A stretch of 42,028 bases of DNA from Secundilactobacillus oryzae JCM 18671 (lineage in GTDB: Bacteria; Bacillota; Bacilli; Lactobacillales; Lactobacillaceae). Below the pieces are notes generated by a model. That model worked only from the letters and a program-made list of their open reading frames with translations. It did not search any database and was not told where the DNA came from. Of the stretch, positions 9,187 to 18,720 are shown in pieces. The DNA lies in contig NZ_BBJM01000018.1 of the NCBI RefSeq assembly GCF_000740055.1, positions 1 to 42,028 of the forward strand. Reading direction: 5' to 3'. Made by a program: the position numbers and the translations under genes. Each line of letters opens with the position of its first letter. The stretch's first letter is position 1.

Positions 9187-9450
9187 GATAATAACTGATT
9201 TTTCAACAATGTTGATAAGGCGGAAACGCTTTGTTGCAGATAATGGACGAGTTTCCATAATTTCCACGATATCGCCTTGCTTAGCTTCGTTATTTTCATC
9301 GTGAGCTTTATACTTCTTGGTATATTTAATACGTTTGCCATAAGTAGCATGCATCTTAGTTGTTTCAACAGCTACAGTAATTGTCTTGTCCATCTTGTCA
9401 GAAACAACACGGCCACGGTATACCTTACGATCATTACGAGCTTCACTCAT
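9184..9450 (-). CDS. rpsQ: 30S ribosomal protein S17
   Basis: 88 residues: [19 protein letters not shown], then an OB-fold ending IVEKSVII. Primary 16S-binding protein of the small-subunit body. The gene is flanked by a perfect 13-base inverted repeat (9166-9178 and 9465-9477), an unusual arrangement discussed as a finding. 25 bases after rpmC. Confidence 0.97.
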   Translation of the reverse strand: MSEARNDRKVYRGRVVSDKMDKTITVAVETTKMHATYGKRIKYTKKYKAHDENNEAKQGDIVEIMETRPLSATKRFRLINIVEKSVII

Positions 9451-9475
9451 GTATAGTACCTCCTTTTATCGTATT

Positions 9476-9670
9476 CTATTTACTTAATTCTTGTTGACGT
9501 AAAGCAGTTTTAATACGTGCGATGTTCTTACGTACTTGCTTTAGTCTTGCTGTATTTTCAAGTTGACCGGTAGCCAATTGGAAGCGAAGGTTGAACAACT
9601 CATCCTTGTATGACTTCTCTTTGTCGATCATTTCAGCAGTGGTTAATTCATTAATTTCTTTAGCCTTCAT
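9476..9670 (-). CDS. rpmC: 50S ribosomal protein L29
   Basis: 64 residues from the ATG that gives [20 protein letters not shown], the usual N-terminus. A GTG four codons upstream overlaps the AGGTGG binding site. The protein is a two-helix hairpin at the tunnel exit that, with L23, provides a docking site for SRP and trigger factor. The start overlaps the end of rplP by 11 bases, so the two are probably translationally coupled. Confidence 0.95.
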   Translation of the reverse strand: MKAKEINELTTAEMIDKEKSYKDELFNLRFQLATGQLENTARLKQVRKNIARIKTALRQQELSK

Positions 9671-10094
9671 TTGATTCGCCACCTACTTCCTCACGTGCAA
9701 TAACCTTAGTACGGACGGGAAGCTTCATTGCAGCCAAACGTAATGCCTCACGTGCGACGTCCTCAGGAACGCCAGCAACTTCGAACAATACTTTTTCGCG
9801 CTTAACTGGAGCAACCCAACCAGCTGGAGTACCTTTACCATTACCCATACGTACTCCGACACCTTTTTCAGTGTATGATTTGTGAGGGAAAATTTTGATC
9901 CAAACTTTCCCACCACGCTTCATGTAACGTGTCATAGCAACACGCGCAGCTTCGATTTGACGGTTGGTAATCCAACTTGAATCGAGCGATTGTAAACCGT
10001 AATCACCAAAGGTAACTTCACGGCCACCTTTAGCACGACCACGTAGCTTACCACGATGTTCACGACGATGCTTTACTCGCTTAGGTACCAGCAT
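9660..10094 (-). CDS. rplP: 50S ribosomal protein L16
   Basis: 144 residues: [20 protein letters not shown], then the loop [20 protein letters not shown] near residue 75-95 that lies by the peptidyl-transferase centre and A-site tRNA. Two bases separate it from rpsC, and its end overlaps rpmC. Standard S10 order. Confidence 0.97.
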   Translation of the reverse strand: MLVPKRVKHRREHRGKLRGRAKGGREVTFGDYGLQSLDSSWITNRQIEAARVAMTRYMKRGGKVWIKIFPHKSYTEKGVGVRMGNGKGTPAGWVAPVKREKVLFEVAGVPEDVAREALRLAAMKLPVRTKVIAREEVGGESNEG

Positions 10095-10096
10095 GC

Positions 10097-10768
10097 TTAT
10101 TTCCCTCCTTTGTCAGTATTTCCTTGAACAGAGTTCTTCTTTTCAGGGAGAATTTCACCACGGTAAATCCAAGTCTTAACACCCAGAGCACCGTAAGTAG
10201 TGTGTGCTTCAACCCATGCATAATCAATATCAGCACGGAGCGTGTGCAATGGAACAGTACCTTCTGAGTATGATTCGATACGAGACATGTCTGCACCGTT
10301 TAAACGGCCGGCAACTTGTGTCTTAATACCCTTGGCACCTGAACGCATTGTACGTTGCATTGTTTGCTTCATAGCACGACGGAAAGCGACACGACCCTCA
10401 AGTTGACGAGCAATGTTTTCACCGACTAATTTAGCATCCAAATCAGGTTTCTTGATTTCAATGATGTTAATGTGAACTTTCTTACCAGTTAAGTTGTTTA
10501 ATTCCTTACGGAGATTTTCAACTTCTGCTCCACCTTTACCGATTACCATTCCTGGTTTTGCGGTATGAATTGAAACGTTTACGCGATTTGCAGCACGTTC
10601 GATTTCAACTGTTGAGACAGATGCATCGGCAAGTCTTTTTTCGATATATTTGCGGATTTTGAGGTCTTCACGTAAATAAGTAGCAAAATCTTTTTCGGCG
10701 TACCATTTTGCTTCCCAGTCACGGATGATACCAACTCGTAATCCGGTAGGATTAATCTTTTGACCCAC
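10097..10768 (-). CDS. rpsC: 30S ribosomal protein S3
   Basis: 223 residues from a GTG eight bases after [25 protein letters not shown]. The KH domain motif [16 protein letters not shown] lies near residues 75-90. S3 forms part of the mRNA entry channel and its helicase activity. It ends in a basic tail (NTDKGGK). Gaps are 12 bases from rplV and two from rplP. Confidence 0.97.
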   Translation of the reverse strand: MGQKINPTGLRVGIIRDWEAKWYAEKDFATYLREDLKIRKYIEKRLADASVSTVEIERAANRVNVSIHTAKPGMVIGKGGAEVENLRKELNNLTGKKVHINIIEIKKPDLDAKLVGENIARQLEGRVAFRRAMKQTMQRTMRSGAKGIKTQVAGRLNGADMSRIESYSEGTVPLHTLRADIDYAWVEAHTTYGALGVKTWIYRGEILPEKKNSVQGNTDKGGK

Positions 10769-10780
10769 GCGTTATCCCTC

Positions 10781-11128
10781 CTATTTTTCAGATACTACTA
10801 CAGTAATATGACTTGTTCGCTTGTTAATTGGTGAAGCAGAACCCTTAGCTCTTGGGCGGAAACGCTTCAAGGTAGGTCCTTCGTTTACGTAAACTTCACT
10901 AACAATTAAATCTTGACGATCTAAGTCGAAGTTATTTTCAGCATTTGCTACTGCTGACATTAATACTTTTTCTACGATTGGCGAGCCACCACGTGGTGTG
11001 AATTTCAAAATTGAAATTGCTTCAGCTACGCTTTTACCTCTGATAAGATCAACGACAAGGCGGACCTTACGAGCGGCAATACGAACTGTCTTCGCCGTTG
11101 CTTTTGCTGATGTAACTTGTTCAGCCAT
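10781..11128 (-). CDS. rplV: 50S ribosomal protein L22
   Basis: 115 residues with [20 protein letters not shown] and the beta-hairpin region [20 protein letters not shown] that lines the exit tunnel constriction. Changes in this hairpin are known to give macrolide resistance; no insertion or deletion is apparent here. 14 bases after rpsS. Confidence 0.97.
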   Translation of the reverse strand: MAEQVTSAKATAKTVRIAARKVRLVVDLIRGKSVAEAISILKFTPRGGSPIVEKVLMSAVANAENNFDLDRQDLIVSEVYVNEGPTLKRFRPRAKGSASPINKRTSHITVVVSEK

Positions 11129-11142
11129 TGGTTATCCTCCTT

Positions 11143-11421
11143 TTAGACCCTCGTCTTCTTATCATCGTTACCATGACCTCGGAAAGTACGAGTTGGAACG
11201 AATTCACCAAGCTTGTGACCAACCATGTCTTCTTGAATGAAGACAGGCACGTTCTTACGACCGTCATAAACAGCGATCGTATAGCCGATAAAGCTTGGGA
11301 AGATAGTTGAGCGACGAGACCAAGTCTTAATTACAGACTTCTTTTCTGAATCCTTTTGCGCCTCGATCTTCTTTAAAAGATGAGCATCGGCAAAAGGTCC
11401 TTTTTTTAGACTACGACCCAT
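11143..11421 (-). CDS. rpsS: 30S ribosomal protein S19
   Basis: 92 residues: [19 protein letters not shown], then [20 protein letters not shown] and [14 protein letters not shown]19 is in the head of the 30S subunit with S13, contacting the P-site tRNA. 50 bases after rplB. Confidence 0.97.
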   Translation of the reverse strand: MGRSLKKGPFADAHLLKKIEAQKDSEKKSVIKTWSRRSTIFPSFIGYTIAVYDGRKNVPVFIQEDMVGHKLGEFVPTRTFRGHGNDDKKTRV

Positions 11422-11471
11422 TATGAAACCTCCTCTTCAATATATGGTTTATTCATTCAATTGGCGGTTAA

Positions 11472-12308
11472 TTATTTACCCTTACGGTGACGAACGATGA
11501 ACTTCTCAGAAGAAGCCTTCTTGTTACGAGTCTTCTTACCAATAGTCTTCTTACCCCATGGAGAAAGAGGTGATGGACGACCGATAGGAGCTTTACCTTC
11601 ACCACCACCATGAGGGTGATCGTTAGGGTTCATAACAGATCCACGAGTATGTGGTCGCTTACCAACCCAACGGTTACGGCCGGCTTTACCAACATTAACA
11701 AGTTCGTGTTCTTCATTACCAACAGTACCGATCGTTGCACGGTTAACAGCAAGGATCATACGAACTTCGCCTGAAGTCAAACGAACTAAAGCGTACTTAC
11801 CTTCCTTACCAAGCAATTGTGCAGAAGCACCAGCAGAACGAACTAATTGTCCACCCTTACCTGGCTTCAATTCGATGTTGTGGATAACTGTACCAACAGG
11901 AATGTTTTGTAATGGCAATGCATTACCAACTTTGATGTCGGCTTCTGGTCCTGATTCAACCTTGTCTCCAACCTTCAAACCTTTTGGTGCAATGATGTAT
12001 GACTTGATACCGTCAGCGTAAACAAGTAAAGCAATGTTTGAAGTACGGTTTGGATCGTATTCAATTGCCTTAACAGTAGCAGGCACATTGTCTTTTGTAC
12101 GTTTGAAATCAATAATACGGTACTTCGTCTTGTTACCACCGCCGCGGTGACGTACAGTCATATGACCGTAGTTGTTACGACCAGCGGTATGGCTCTTTGA
12201 TTCCAATAATGACTTTTCTGGCTTTGACTTAGTGATTACAGAACTGTAATCAAGACTAGTCATGTTACGACGGCCATTACTTGTTGGTTTATATACTTTT
12301 AAAGCCAC
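11472..12308 (-). CDS. rplB: 50S ribosomal protein L2
   Basis: 278 residues from a GTG preceded by GGAGG. It has the OB and SH3-like domains and the conserved C-terminal stretch [20 protein letters not shown] with the histidine essential for peptidyl-transferase assembly. L2 is one of the most conserved rRNA-binding proteins and joins the two subunits. 29 bases after rplW. Confidence 0.98.
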   Translation of the reverse strand: MALKVYKPTSNGRRNMTSLDYSSVITKSKPEKSLLESKSHTAGRNNYGHMTVRHRGGGNKTKYRIIDFKRTKDNVPATVKAIEYDPNRTSNIALLVYADGIKSYIIAPKGLKVGDKVESGPEADIKVGNALPLQNIPVGTVIHNIELKPGKGGQLVRSAGASAQLLGKEGKYALVRLTSGEVRMILAVNRATIGTVGNEEHELVNVGKAGRNRWVGKRPHTRGSVMNPNDHPHGGGEGKAPIGRPSPLSPWGKKTIGKKTRNKKASSEKFIVRHRKGK

Positions 12309-12337
12309 GTTATTTTCCTCCTAAATTAAATTTTCGC

Positions 12338-12625
12338 TTATTCTTCGCCGAATAATTGAATTTCCTTTGAATCAGAAGATAAAGTGACAATAGCTTTACG
12401 ACGCTTCTTAGTGTAGCCTTCGTAACGGCCTTGACGCTTTAACTTTCCTTTAACATTCATAATATTAACTTTGACAACTTTAACGTCGAAGATATCTTCG
12501 ATAGCCTTTTTGACTTGTGTCTTGGTTGCCCGTACATCAACGTCGAACGTATAACGCTTGTCGTCTAACAAAGCTGTAGATGCTTCTGTAACTACTGGGC
12601 GTAAAATAATATCGCGTGATTCCAT
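12338..12625 (-). CDS. rplW: 50S ribosomal protein L23
   Basis: 95 residues: [20 protein letters not shown] and the domain with [20 protein letters not shown]23 sits at the tunnel exit and docks trigger factor and SRP. Its ATG overlaps the last base of rplD, indicating translational coupling. Confidence 0.97.
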   Translation of the reverse strand: MESRDIILRPVVTEASTALLDDKRYTFDVDVRATKTQVKKAIEDIFDVKVVKVNIMNVKGKLKRQGRYEGYTKKRRKAIVTLSSDSKEIQLFGEE

Positions 12626-13248
12626 TATGCGAGCACCTCCTCTACTTGAGAAAGGGCAGATTTAGTAATGACCACCTTGTCGCTGTTAATTAAGTCAAGG
12701 ACGTTAACGCCGTTAGCATCAATTACCTTGACGTTACTTAAGTTACGAGCTGCAAGTGCGGCATTATCATTGCCATCTTCAAGTACAACTAATGTCTTAG
12801 TGTCTACGTTGAGACCTGCTAAAACATTTGAAAATTCCTTCGTCTTTGGTTCTTTGAAGTTGAGCTCATCAACAACTACGAAGCTTGCGTCTAACACTTT
12901 TTGTGAAAGAACTGACTTCAAAGCTAAACGAGCAACCTTGCGTGGTAAGTGATAACGGTATGAGCGAGGTGTTGGTCCGAAGACAGTACCACCGCCGACC
13001 CATTGTGGAGATCTAGTTGAACCTTGACGGGCACGACCAGTTCCTTTTTGACGCCATGGCTTCTTTCCACCGCCACGGACTGCACTACGGTTTTTAACTG
13101 CGTGAGTACCCTGACGAAGAGAAGCGCGTTGCATCAACACTGCATCAAATACGACGTTGTTGTTAGGTTCGATTCCGAAAATAGCATCGTTCAAGTCGAT
13201 GTTGCCGTTTTCTGAACCATTTTGTTTGAATAAAGTTACGCTAGTCAT
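12625..13248 (-). CDS. rplD: 50S ribosomal protein L4
   Basis: 207 residues. The tunnel-lining loop [20 protein letters not shown] lies near residues 60-80. In enteric bacteria L4 represses the S10 operon through the leader. Firmicutes leaders for this operon are different, and one candidate lies upstream of rpsJ here. 18 bases after rplC. Confidence 0.97.
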   Translation of the reverse strand: MTSVTLFKQNGSENGNIDLNDAIFGIEPNNNVVFDAVLMQRASLRQGTHAVKNRSAVRGGGKKPWRQKGTGRARQGSTRSPQWVGGGTVFGPTPRSYRYHLPRKVARLALKSVLSQKVLDASFVVVDELNFKEPKTKEFSNVLAGLNVDTKTLVVLEDGNDNAALAARNLSNVKVIDANGVNVLDLINSDKVVITKSALSQVEEVLA

Positions 13249-13266
13249 CTATGTTCTCCTCCCTTC

Positions 13267-13902
13267 TTATTTTTTTGGTGCGCGAACAGCACTCTTGATT
13301 TCAACGAATGACTTGTTAGCACCAGGGACGTTACCCTTAATTAACAATACGTTGTTGTCTAAGTCAGCACGAACGATTTTAAGATTTTGAACGGTAACAG
13401 TCTTGTTACCCATACGACCAGGCAATTTCTTACCAGGGAACACACGGTTAATAATGGCACCCAATGAACCTGGACGACGGTGATAACGAGAACCATGAGT
13501 TTCTGGTCCACGGCTTTGTCCATCTTTATGAACGTTACCTTGGTATCCATGACCTTTTGTTGTACCCGTTACATCAACGTAGTCGCCTTCGTTAAAGATA
13601 TCAACTTTAACTTCGTCTGCTACCTTGTATTCTCCTAGCTCGACATCGTTGATTTCACGAATGAAGCGCTTAGGAGCCGTTTTTGCTTTTGAAACATGAC
13701 CTTGTTCTGGTTTGTTGCTGAGAACGTCGCGTTTGTCTTGGAAACCAAGTTGAACTGCTTCGTAGCCATCGTTTTCCATTGTCTTAACTTGTAAAACAAC
13801 GTTAGGAGTAGCTTCGACAACTGTAACTGGTACCAATTCGCCGTTTTCAGTAAACACTTGAGTCATTCCGACTTTTCTACCTAAGATTCCTTTTCTGGTC
13901 AT
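13267..13902 (-). CDS. rplC: 50S ribosomal protein L3
   Basis: 211 residues: [20 protein letters not shown] and the long loop [20 protein letters not shown] around residues 125-145 that reaches the peptidyl-transferase centre and holds the glutamine that is methylated in some bacteria. It is an assembly initiator. 38 bases after rpsJ. Confidence 0.97.
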   Translation of the reverse strand: MTRKGILGRKVGMTQVFTENGELVPVTVVEATPNVVLQVKTMENDGYEAVQLGFQDKRDVLSNKPEQGHVSKAKTAPKRFIREINDVELGEYKVADEVKVDIFNEGDYVDVTGTTKGHGYQGNVHKDGQSRGPETHGSRYHRRPGSLGAIINRVFPGKKLPGRMGNKTVTVQNLKIVRADLDNNVLLIKGNVPGANKSFVEIKSAVRAPKK

Positions 13903-13940
13903 GAGTACACCTCCGATATAATGTAATTATTTTTTGAAAA

Positions 13941-14249
13941 TTATAGTTTGATTTCGATATCTACACCACTTGGCAAGTCGAGCTTCATTAATGAGTCAAC
14001 TGTCTTTGGTGTTGGATTAACAATATCAATTAAACGCTTGTGCGTACGCATTTCGAATTGTTCGCGAGACTTCTTGAACTTATGTGGTGAACGTAGCACC
14101 GTGTAGATAGTACGATCAGTTGGCAATGGAATTGGGCCTGAGATAGTGGCACCAGTTCTCTTTGCTGTTTCAACGATCTTGTCCGCTGATTGATCTAAGA
14201 TACGGTGTTCGTACGCCTTTAAACGAATACGAATTTTTTGTTTTGCCAT
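13941..14249 (-). CDS. rpsJ: 30S ribosomal protein S10
   Basis: 102 residues from the ATG that gives [20 protein letters not shown]. The open frame extends 70 codons upstream, but that stretch is leader RNA and the AAGGAGGG site sits before this ATG. S10 is in the 30S head, and is also NusE in antitermination complexes. First gene of the S10 operon, with its own promoter and structured leader. Confidence 0.97.
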   Translation of the reverse strand: MAKQKIRIRLKAYEHRILDQSADKIVETAKRTGATISGPIPLPTDRTIYTVLRSPHKFKKSREQFEMRTHKRLIDIVNPTPKTVDSLMKLDLPSGVDIEIKL

Positions 14250-14373
14250 TGTGTTCCCTCCTTCGTCTATTTTCAAAATAAGACTAACTCCGTGAAAATT
14301 ACCGCCACACCCTATGGCAAAGCGGCCGGGTGTGTCGCAACCTTCCACATCAACGCTATGAATATGCTCGAGG
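14250..14373 (-). promoter_or_regulatory. S10-operon leader RNA with conserved-looking hairpins
   Basis: About 120 untranslated bases before rpsJ. A perfect 7-base stem pairs 14306-14312 with 14328-14334, and its loop can form a further GGC/GCC pairing. A second hairpin (GTCT/AGAC with ATTT/AAAT) sits just upstream of the ribosome binding site. Leaders that respond to r-proteins are known before rpsJ in many bacteria; the effector here is not established. Confidence 0.55.
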
Positions 14374-14378
14374 ACAGT

Positions 14379-14408
14379 ATTATCCCCTAAAAAATCAGCA
14401 CTAGTACA
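14379..14408 (-). promoter_or_regulatory. Probable rpsJ (S10 operon) promoter
   Basis: GATAAT (14379-14384) is a strong -10. The best -35 is TGTACT (14403-14408) with an 18-base spacer, which is weak. It lies just after the fusA terminator, which is what a separately transcribed S10 operon needs. Placement is inferred. Confidence 0.5.
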
Positions 14409-14414
14409 TGATAC

Positions 14415-14442
14415 AAAAAAAAAGCCCTTTATGCAAGGACTT
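14415..14442 (-). terminator. Terminator between fusA and rpsJ
   Basis: AAGTCC pairs with GGGCTT (one G-U) around a nine-base loop, followed by nine T on the minus strand. It lies about 55 bases after the fusA stop and ends the str transcript before the S10 promoter. Confidence 0.75.
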
Positions 14443-14495
14443 TTCGCTACAATCTCCATTTAATTAGATGATTCTAATTCGGATGAATTGTTTAA

Positions 14496-16595
14496 TTAGT
14501 CAGCAGCTGGTGTGCCACCGTTTTTCTTGATAATTTCTGCTTGAATGCTCTTAGGAACGGCTTCGTAGTGATCAAAGGTCATTGTGAAAGTACCACGGCC
14601 TTGTGATGCTGAACGAAGAGTCGTTGCGTAACCGAACATTTCTGAAAGTGGGACGAATGAATGGATTTGTTTTGCGTTTCCGCGATCTTCCATACCTTCA
14701 ACACGTCCACGACGTGCAGTAACTTGTCCCATGATATCACCCATGTATTCTTCAGGGATAACGATATCAACCTTCATGATTGGTTCAAGGATAACTGGGC
14801 CAGCTTGCTTAGCGGCGTTACGTAATGCCAATGATGCGGCAACCTTAAAGGCAGCTTCACTTGAATCGACATCATGGTAACTACCATCGTAAAGCTTGGC
14901 TTTAACGTCAACGATTGGGTAACCGGCAAGAACACCGTTTTCCAATGATTCCTTCAAACCTTGTTCAACTGAAGGGATGAATTCACGAGGAACAACACCA
15001 CCAACGATAGCGTCTTCGAATTCGAATCCTTTACCAGCTTCGTTAGGAGTGAATTCAATCCAAACGTCACCATATTGACCTTTACCACCAGATTGACGAA
15101 CAAACTTACCTTGTGCTGAGGCAGTCTTCGTAAATGCTTCACGGTAGGCAACTTGAGGTGCACCAACAGTAGCTTCAACTTTGAATTCACGCTTCATACG
15201 GTCAATGATGATATCCAAGTGAAGCTCACCCATACCAGCAATCAAAGTTTCACCAGTTTCAGGATTAGTTTCAGCCTTGAAAGTTGGATCTTCTTCAGAA
15301 AGCTTTTGAAGAGCATTGTTCATCTTGTCTTGGTCAGCCTTCGTCTTAGGTTCAACAGCAACCTGAATAACTGGTTCAGGGAATTCCATTGATTCCAAGT
15401 GAAGTGGATGATCAACATCAGTCAATGAATCACCAGTAGTGGTGTTCTTAAGACCGATAGCAGCAGCAATATCACCTGAGAAAACTTCTGGGATTTCTTG
15501 ACGGTGATTTGAGTGCATTTGGAGCAAACGTCCAACACGTTCACGCTTGTCTTTTGAAGTGTTTAAGACGTATGAACCTGATTCAAGAGTTCCAGTATAA
15601 ACACGAATAAACGTCAAACGACCAACGAATGGATCAGTTGCAATCTTGAAGGCCAAAGCGGCAAATGGATCGTCGTCGCTAGCAATCAGTTCAACGTCTT
15701 CACCAGTATCTGGGTTAGTGGCGTTGTATGGCTTAACATCTAATGGAGATGGTAAGTAATCGATAACGGCATCAAGCATCATTTGAACACCTTTGTTCTT
15801 GAAGGCTGAACCAGCAAGAACTGGGAATAATTCAAGGCTTAATGTACTGCGACGAATAGCAGCTTTAATTTCAGGAACTGAAATTTCTTCACCGCCAAGG
15901 TACTTTTCCATGATGTCTTCGTCAAGGTCAGCAAGTTGTTCGAGCATTGCGTCACGACGCTTTTCAGCTTCTTCACGGTACTCTTCAGGAACATCAACTG
16001 TATCCCAGTTTGAACCAAGTTCGTCTTGGTCATAGATATCGGCCTTCATTTCAACAAGGTCAATGATACCTTCGAAGTCATCTTCGGCACCGATTGGCAT
16101 TTGGATAGCCAAAGCGTTTGCTTGAAGACGATCCTTCAATGATTGAACTGAGAAGTCAAAGTCGGCTCCCAATTTGTCCATCTTGTTGGCAAAAACGATA
16201 CGAGGAACACTGTAGTCTGACGCTTGACGCCAAACAGTTTCAGTTTGAGGTTCCACACCAGCTTGTGCATCAAGCACAGCTACGGCACCATCTAAGACAC
16301 GAAGTGAACGTTCAACTTCAACAGTGAAGTCCACGTGTCCTGGGGTATCGATAATGTTGATACGGTGATCCTTCCATTCAGCAGTTGTAGCGGCTGAAGT
16401 AATCGTGATACCACGTTCTTGTTCTTGTTCCATCCAGTCCATTTGTGAAGCCCCTTCATGGGTTTCACCAATCTTGTGAATTTTACCAGTGTAATACAAG
16501 ATACGTTCAGTTGTGGTTGTTTTACCGGCATCAATATGTGCCATGATTCCGATATTCCGCGTCATTTCAAGCGGGAATGGTCGTGTATTAGCCAT
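14496..16595 (-). CDS. fusA: Translation elongation factor G
   Basis: 699 residues from the ATG giving [20 protein letters not shown]. The open frame runs 34 codons further upstream through leader sequence. GTPase motifs are AHIDAGKT (19-26), DTPGHVDF (83-90) and NKMDK (137-141), followed by the domain II-V regions. EF-G drives translocation, and with RRF it recycles ribosomes. No truncation. A terminator-like hairpin sits only 40 bases before its start, so expression may be attenuated relative to rpsL-rpsG. Confidence 0.98.
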   Translation of the reverse strand: MANTRPFPLEMTRNIGIMAHIDAGKTTTTERILYYTGKIHKIGETHEGASQMDWMEQEQERGITITSAATTAEWKDHRINIIDTPGHVDFTVEVERSLRVLDGAVAVLDAQAGVEPQTETVWRQASDYSVPRIVFANKMDKLGADFDFSVQSLKDRLQANALAIQMPIGAEDDFEGIIDLVEMKADIYDQDELGSNWDTVDVPEEYREEAEKRRDAMLEQLADLDEDIMEKYLGGEEISVPEIKAAIRRSTLSLELFPVLAGSAFKNKGVQMMLDAVIDYLPSPLDVKPYNATNPDTGEDVELIASDDDPFAALAFKIATDPFVGRLTFIRVYTGTLESGSYVLNTSKDKRERVGRLLQMHSNHRQEIPEVFSGDIAAAIGLKNTTTGDSLTDVDHPLHLESMEFPEPVIQVAVEPKTKADQDKMNNALQKLSEEDPTFKAETNPETGETLIAGMGELHLDIIIDRMKREFKVEATVGAPQVAYREAFTKTASAQGKFVRQSGGKGQYGDVWIEFTPNEAGKGFEFEDAIVGGVVPREFIPSVEQGLKESLENGVLAGYPIVDVKAKLYDGSYHDVDSSEAAFKVAASLALRNAAKQAGPVILEPIMKVDIVIPEEYMGDIMGQVTARRGRVEGMEDRGNAKQIHSFVPLSEMFGYATTLRSASQGRGTFTMTFDHYEAVPKSIQAEIIKKNGGTPAAD

Positions 16596-16634
16596 GTTAA
16601 GTTTGTAACTCCTCTCAAATTTAATGCAATTTGT

Positions 16635-16670
16635 AAAAAAGATGGCCATATCATGTGCTATAGCCATCTT
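16635..16670 (-). terminator. Terminator-like hairpin inside the str operon before fusA
   Basis: A 12-base stem (16659-16670 with 16639-16650, one G-U) with an eight-base loop and six T after it on the minus strand. It lies 88 bases after the rpsG stop and 40 bases before the fusA ATG. The remaining 40 bases leave no room for a convincing promoter, so it is probably a partial terminator or attenuator. Confidence 0.7.
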
Positions 16671-16758
16671 CCTCAATTTATTGTAAAGTTCCAGCAATGC
16701 TAACCATTAATTAATGAAGAAACATCGTTGAATTCTTACGCTAAAGTCGAGGTTGAGT

Positions 16759-17229
16759 CTACCAACGATAGTGAGCGAAGGCACGGTTAGCGTCTGCCAT
16801 CTTATGCGTGTCTTCACGCTTCTTAACAGATGCACCAGTGTTGTTAGCAGCATCCATGATTTCACGCGCAAGACGTTCAGTCATAGTGTGTTCCCCACGT
16901 GAACGTGAGTAGTTAACGATCCAACGTAGTCCTAAAGTTGAACGACGATCTGGACGAACTTCGATAGGAACTTGGTAGTTAGATCCACCAACACGGCGAG
17001 CCTTAACTTCCAATACTGGCATAACGTTCTTCATAGCCTCGTCGAATACTTCAACAGGGTCGTTACCAGTTTCTTTCTTAATTAAATCAAAAGCACCATA
17101 TAAAATTTGTGATGCAGTACCACGACGTCCGTCCAACATCAAGTGGTTAATCAAACGAGTAACCATCTTTGAATTGTACATTGGATCAGGAAGTACTTCG
17201 CGCTTTTGTACGTTTCCTTTTCTTGGCAT
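16759..17229 (-). CDS. rpsG: 30S ribosomal protein S7
   Basis: 156 residues: [20 protein letters not shown], the internal [17 protein letters not shown] loop and a C-terminal RAFAHYRW. S7 organises the 3' major domain of 16S rRNA and contacts the E-site tRNA. Second gene of the str operon, 80 bases after rpsL. Confidence 0.97.
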   Translation of the reverse strand: MPRKGNVQKREVLPDPMYNSKMVTRLINHLMLDGRRGTASQILYGAFDLIKKETGNDPVEVFDEAMKNVMPVLEVKARRVGGSNYQVPIEVRPDRRSTLGLRWIVNYSRSRGEHTMTERLAREIMDAANNTGASVKKREDTHKMADANRAFAHYRW

Positions 17230-17309
17230 TAATATATCCTCCTAGTATCAATCATCTAAAGCCATTGTCGATACAATGAAGCTTCAGACGTTAAAGTTTA
17301 AATTAGTCT

Positions 17310-17723
17310 TTAGGCTTTAGGCTTCTTTGTACCGTACTTAGAACGACTTTGACGACGATCTTCAACACCGGCAGTATCCAAAGCACCACGGATAACATGG
17401 TAACGAACACCAGGTAAATCCTTAACACGGCCTCCACGAATTAAAACAACACTATGTTCTTGTAAGTTGTGGCCAATACCAGGAATGTATGCAGTAACTT
17501 CGATCAAGTTTGAAAGACGAACACGAGCGTACTTACGCAAAGCTGAGTTAGGCTTCTTTGGTGTCATCGTTCCAACACGAGTTGCAACACCACGTTTTTG
17601 TGGGGCTGGATTGTTAACTTGCTTCTTCTTGTAACTGTTATACCCGAAGTTAAGAGCTGGGGCATTTGATTTAGAACTTCTAGATTTACGACCTTTACGA
17701 ACCAATTGGTTGATAGTAGGCAT
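17310..17723 (-). CDS. rpsL: 30S ribosomal protein S12
   Basis: 137 residues. The two loops where streptomycin-resistance changes occur read [15 protein letters not shown] and [14 protein letters not shown], both with the wild-type lysine. S12 controls decoding accuracy at the A site. First gene of str, behind a strong promoter and a leader of about 150 bases. A basic insertion [20 protein letters not shown] near the N-terminus is the form usual in Firmicutes. Confidence 0.98.
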   Translation of the reverse strand: MPTINQLVRKGRKSRSSKSNAPALNFGYNSYKKKQVNNPAPQKRGVATRVGTMTPKKPNSALRKYARVRLSNLIEVTAYIPGIGHNLQEHSVVLIRGGRVKDLPGVRYHVIRGALDTAGVEDRRQSRSKYGTKKPKA

Positions 17724-17877
17724 CTAAGAGTCCTCCCTTCTTTTCCATAGATTATTTTTAAGTCCACACATCCAGGTGGTTCATTTTTATGTAAAAAGAA
17801 AAACCTGTGTGTTTTAATTATTGTGCAATGTTTTCAGTCAGCATGACTGCGAATAGCAGGAACCTACAAAAAGCACC
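17724..17877 (-). promoter_or_regulatory. Leader RNA of the str operon
   Basis: About 150 untranslated bases before rpsL. Two candidate stems are visible: 17765-17770 with 17806-17811 extended by GGT/ACC, and CAGTC/GACTG (17835-17839 with 17845-17849). The long leader could carry autoregulation by an r-protein, but no known family is recognised with certainty. Confidence 0.4.
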
Positions 17878-17883
17878 TTTAAA

Positions 17884-17912
17884 AGAATACCATGGCATCC
17901 AGATAGTGTCAA
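17884..17912 (-). promoter_or_regulatory. str operon promoter
   Basis: TTGACA (17907-17912) with a 17-base spacer to TATTCT (17884-17889), which has a TGG extended -10 in front. This is a strong sigma-A promoter. An exact DnaA-box 9-mer (17917-17925) lies immediately upstream of the -35. Confidence 0.8.
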
Positions 17913-17962
17913 TAAGTTATCCACAATTCCATTTCGTAATTAATAACTGAGGTGAAGAACTG

Positions 17963-18652
17963 TTGATAATTTTTTTGAGTTTACTTTTTGCATTTGGTGC
18001 ATCGCTTGCGTCTTTTTTATACGCATCCATCTACCGATTAACACACAACTTTTCCATTATAAGTCCGCGTTCTCGTTGTGACAACTGCCAAACTAAATTA
18101 AAGCCATTCGAGTTGATTCCAATTCTTAGTTTTCTCTGGCAACGTGGCCACTGCCGCTACTGCGCAACAGCAATCGGCTGGCCATCATTGGTTGTCGAAA
18201 CGACTGGTGGTTTTATCGTCGCTGGCATAATTTGTTATCCGTTGCGTCCCAAAATGATTTTGTTAGTCGTCTTGATGTTTCTGATGCTCACGCTCGCTAT
18301 TCTCGACTCTAAAACATTGAGCGTACCAACCTACCTTTTAGCACTAACCGCAATCTTGGCAATTGGATACCAACCAAGTAGCTGGCAATTTCTCATTTAT
18401 ATTTTTAGTATTTGGTTACTCGCTCAATTACCACTAAGACGATTCAATCAAATTGGACTTGCCGACGTCGATTTAATTTTTATCATTTACTGGCTCTCTG
18501 GGCTGACACAGGCGACCATCATTCTGCTGATTGCCTGTTTATCTGCACTAGGTCATTTTAAAATTCGACCGCACACAGAGCGAATTCCCTTTATCCCCCA
18601 CTTAGCTTTAGCCTTCATCACTTGGACCATCATCTATCTACACATTTCTTAG
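17963..18652 (+). CDS. comC: Prepilin peptidase (type IV / competence pilin, A24 family)
   Basis: 229 residues, a membrane aspartic peptidase that cleaves and N-methylates prepilin-like proteins of the competence pseudopilus. It starts at TTG, seven bases after GAGGTGA. Cys39, Cys42, Cys64 and Cys67 form the usual zinc-type cytoplasmic domain. The first catalytic aspartate is Asp115 (AILDSKTLSVP). The second site, normally GxGDxK, here reads GLADVD (Asp168), with the glycine and lysine changed. The rest is a chain of hydrophobic segments. It is a single plus-strand gene between two minus-strand operons. The pilin genes are not in the window. The symbol follows Bacillus usage. Confidence 0.9.
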   Translation: MIIFLSLLFAFGASLASFLYASIYRLTHNFSIISPRSRCDNCQTKLKPFELIPILSFLWQRGHCRYCATAIGWPSLVVETTGGFIVAGIICYPLRPKMILLVVLMFLMLTLAILDSKTLSVPTYLLALTAILAIGYQPSSWQFLIYIFSIWLLAQLPLRRFNQIGLADVDLIFIIYWLSGLTQATIILLIACLSALGHFKIRPHTERIPFIPHLALAFITWTIIYLHIS

Positions 18653-18664
18653 TTCCGAGAACAC

Positions 18665-18706
18665 AAAAAGAGCGACTAACGCAAACTTGCGCTAGTCGCT
18701 CTTTTA
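18665..18706. terminator. Two-way terminator between comC and rpoC
   Basis: AAAAGAGCGACTA pairs with TAGTCGCTCTTTT, with a small inner CGCA/TGCG stem. A-runs and T-runs lie on opposite sides, so it works for both converging genes. It starts 13 bases after the comC stop and ends 15 bases before the rpoC stop. Confidence 0.9.
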
Positions 18707-18720
18707 TCATGACAAATTAA

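Noticed and set aside
14250-14459. 70-codon N-terminal extension of S10 in the open frame
   Set aside because: It covers the leader hairpin, S10 is normally about 102 residues, and AAGGAGGG precedes the internal ATG.
16596-16697. 34-codon N-terminal extension of EF-G
   Set aside because: It runs through the terminator hairpin and lies upstream of the binding site; EF-G begins at [10 protein letters not shown].
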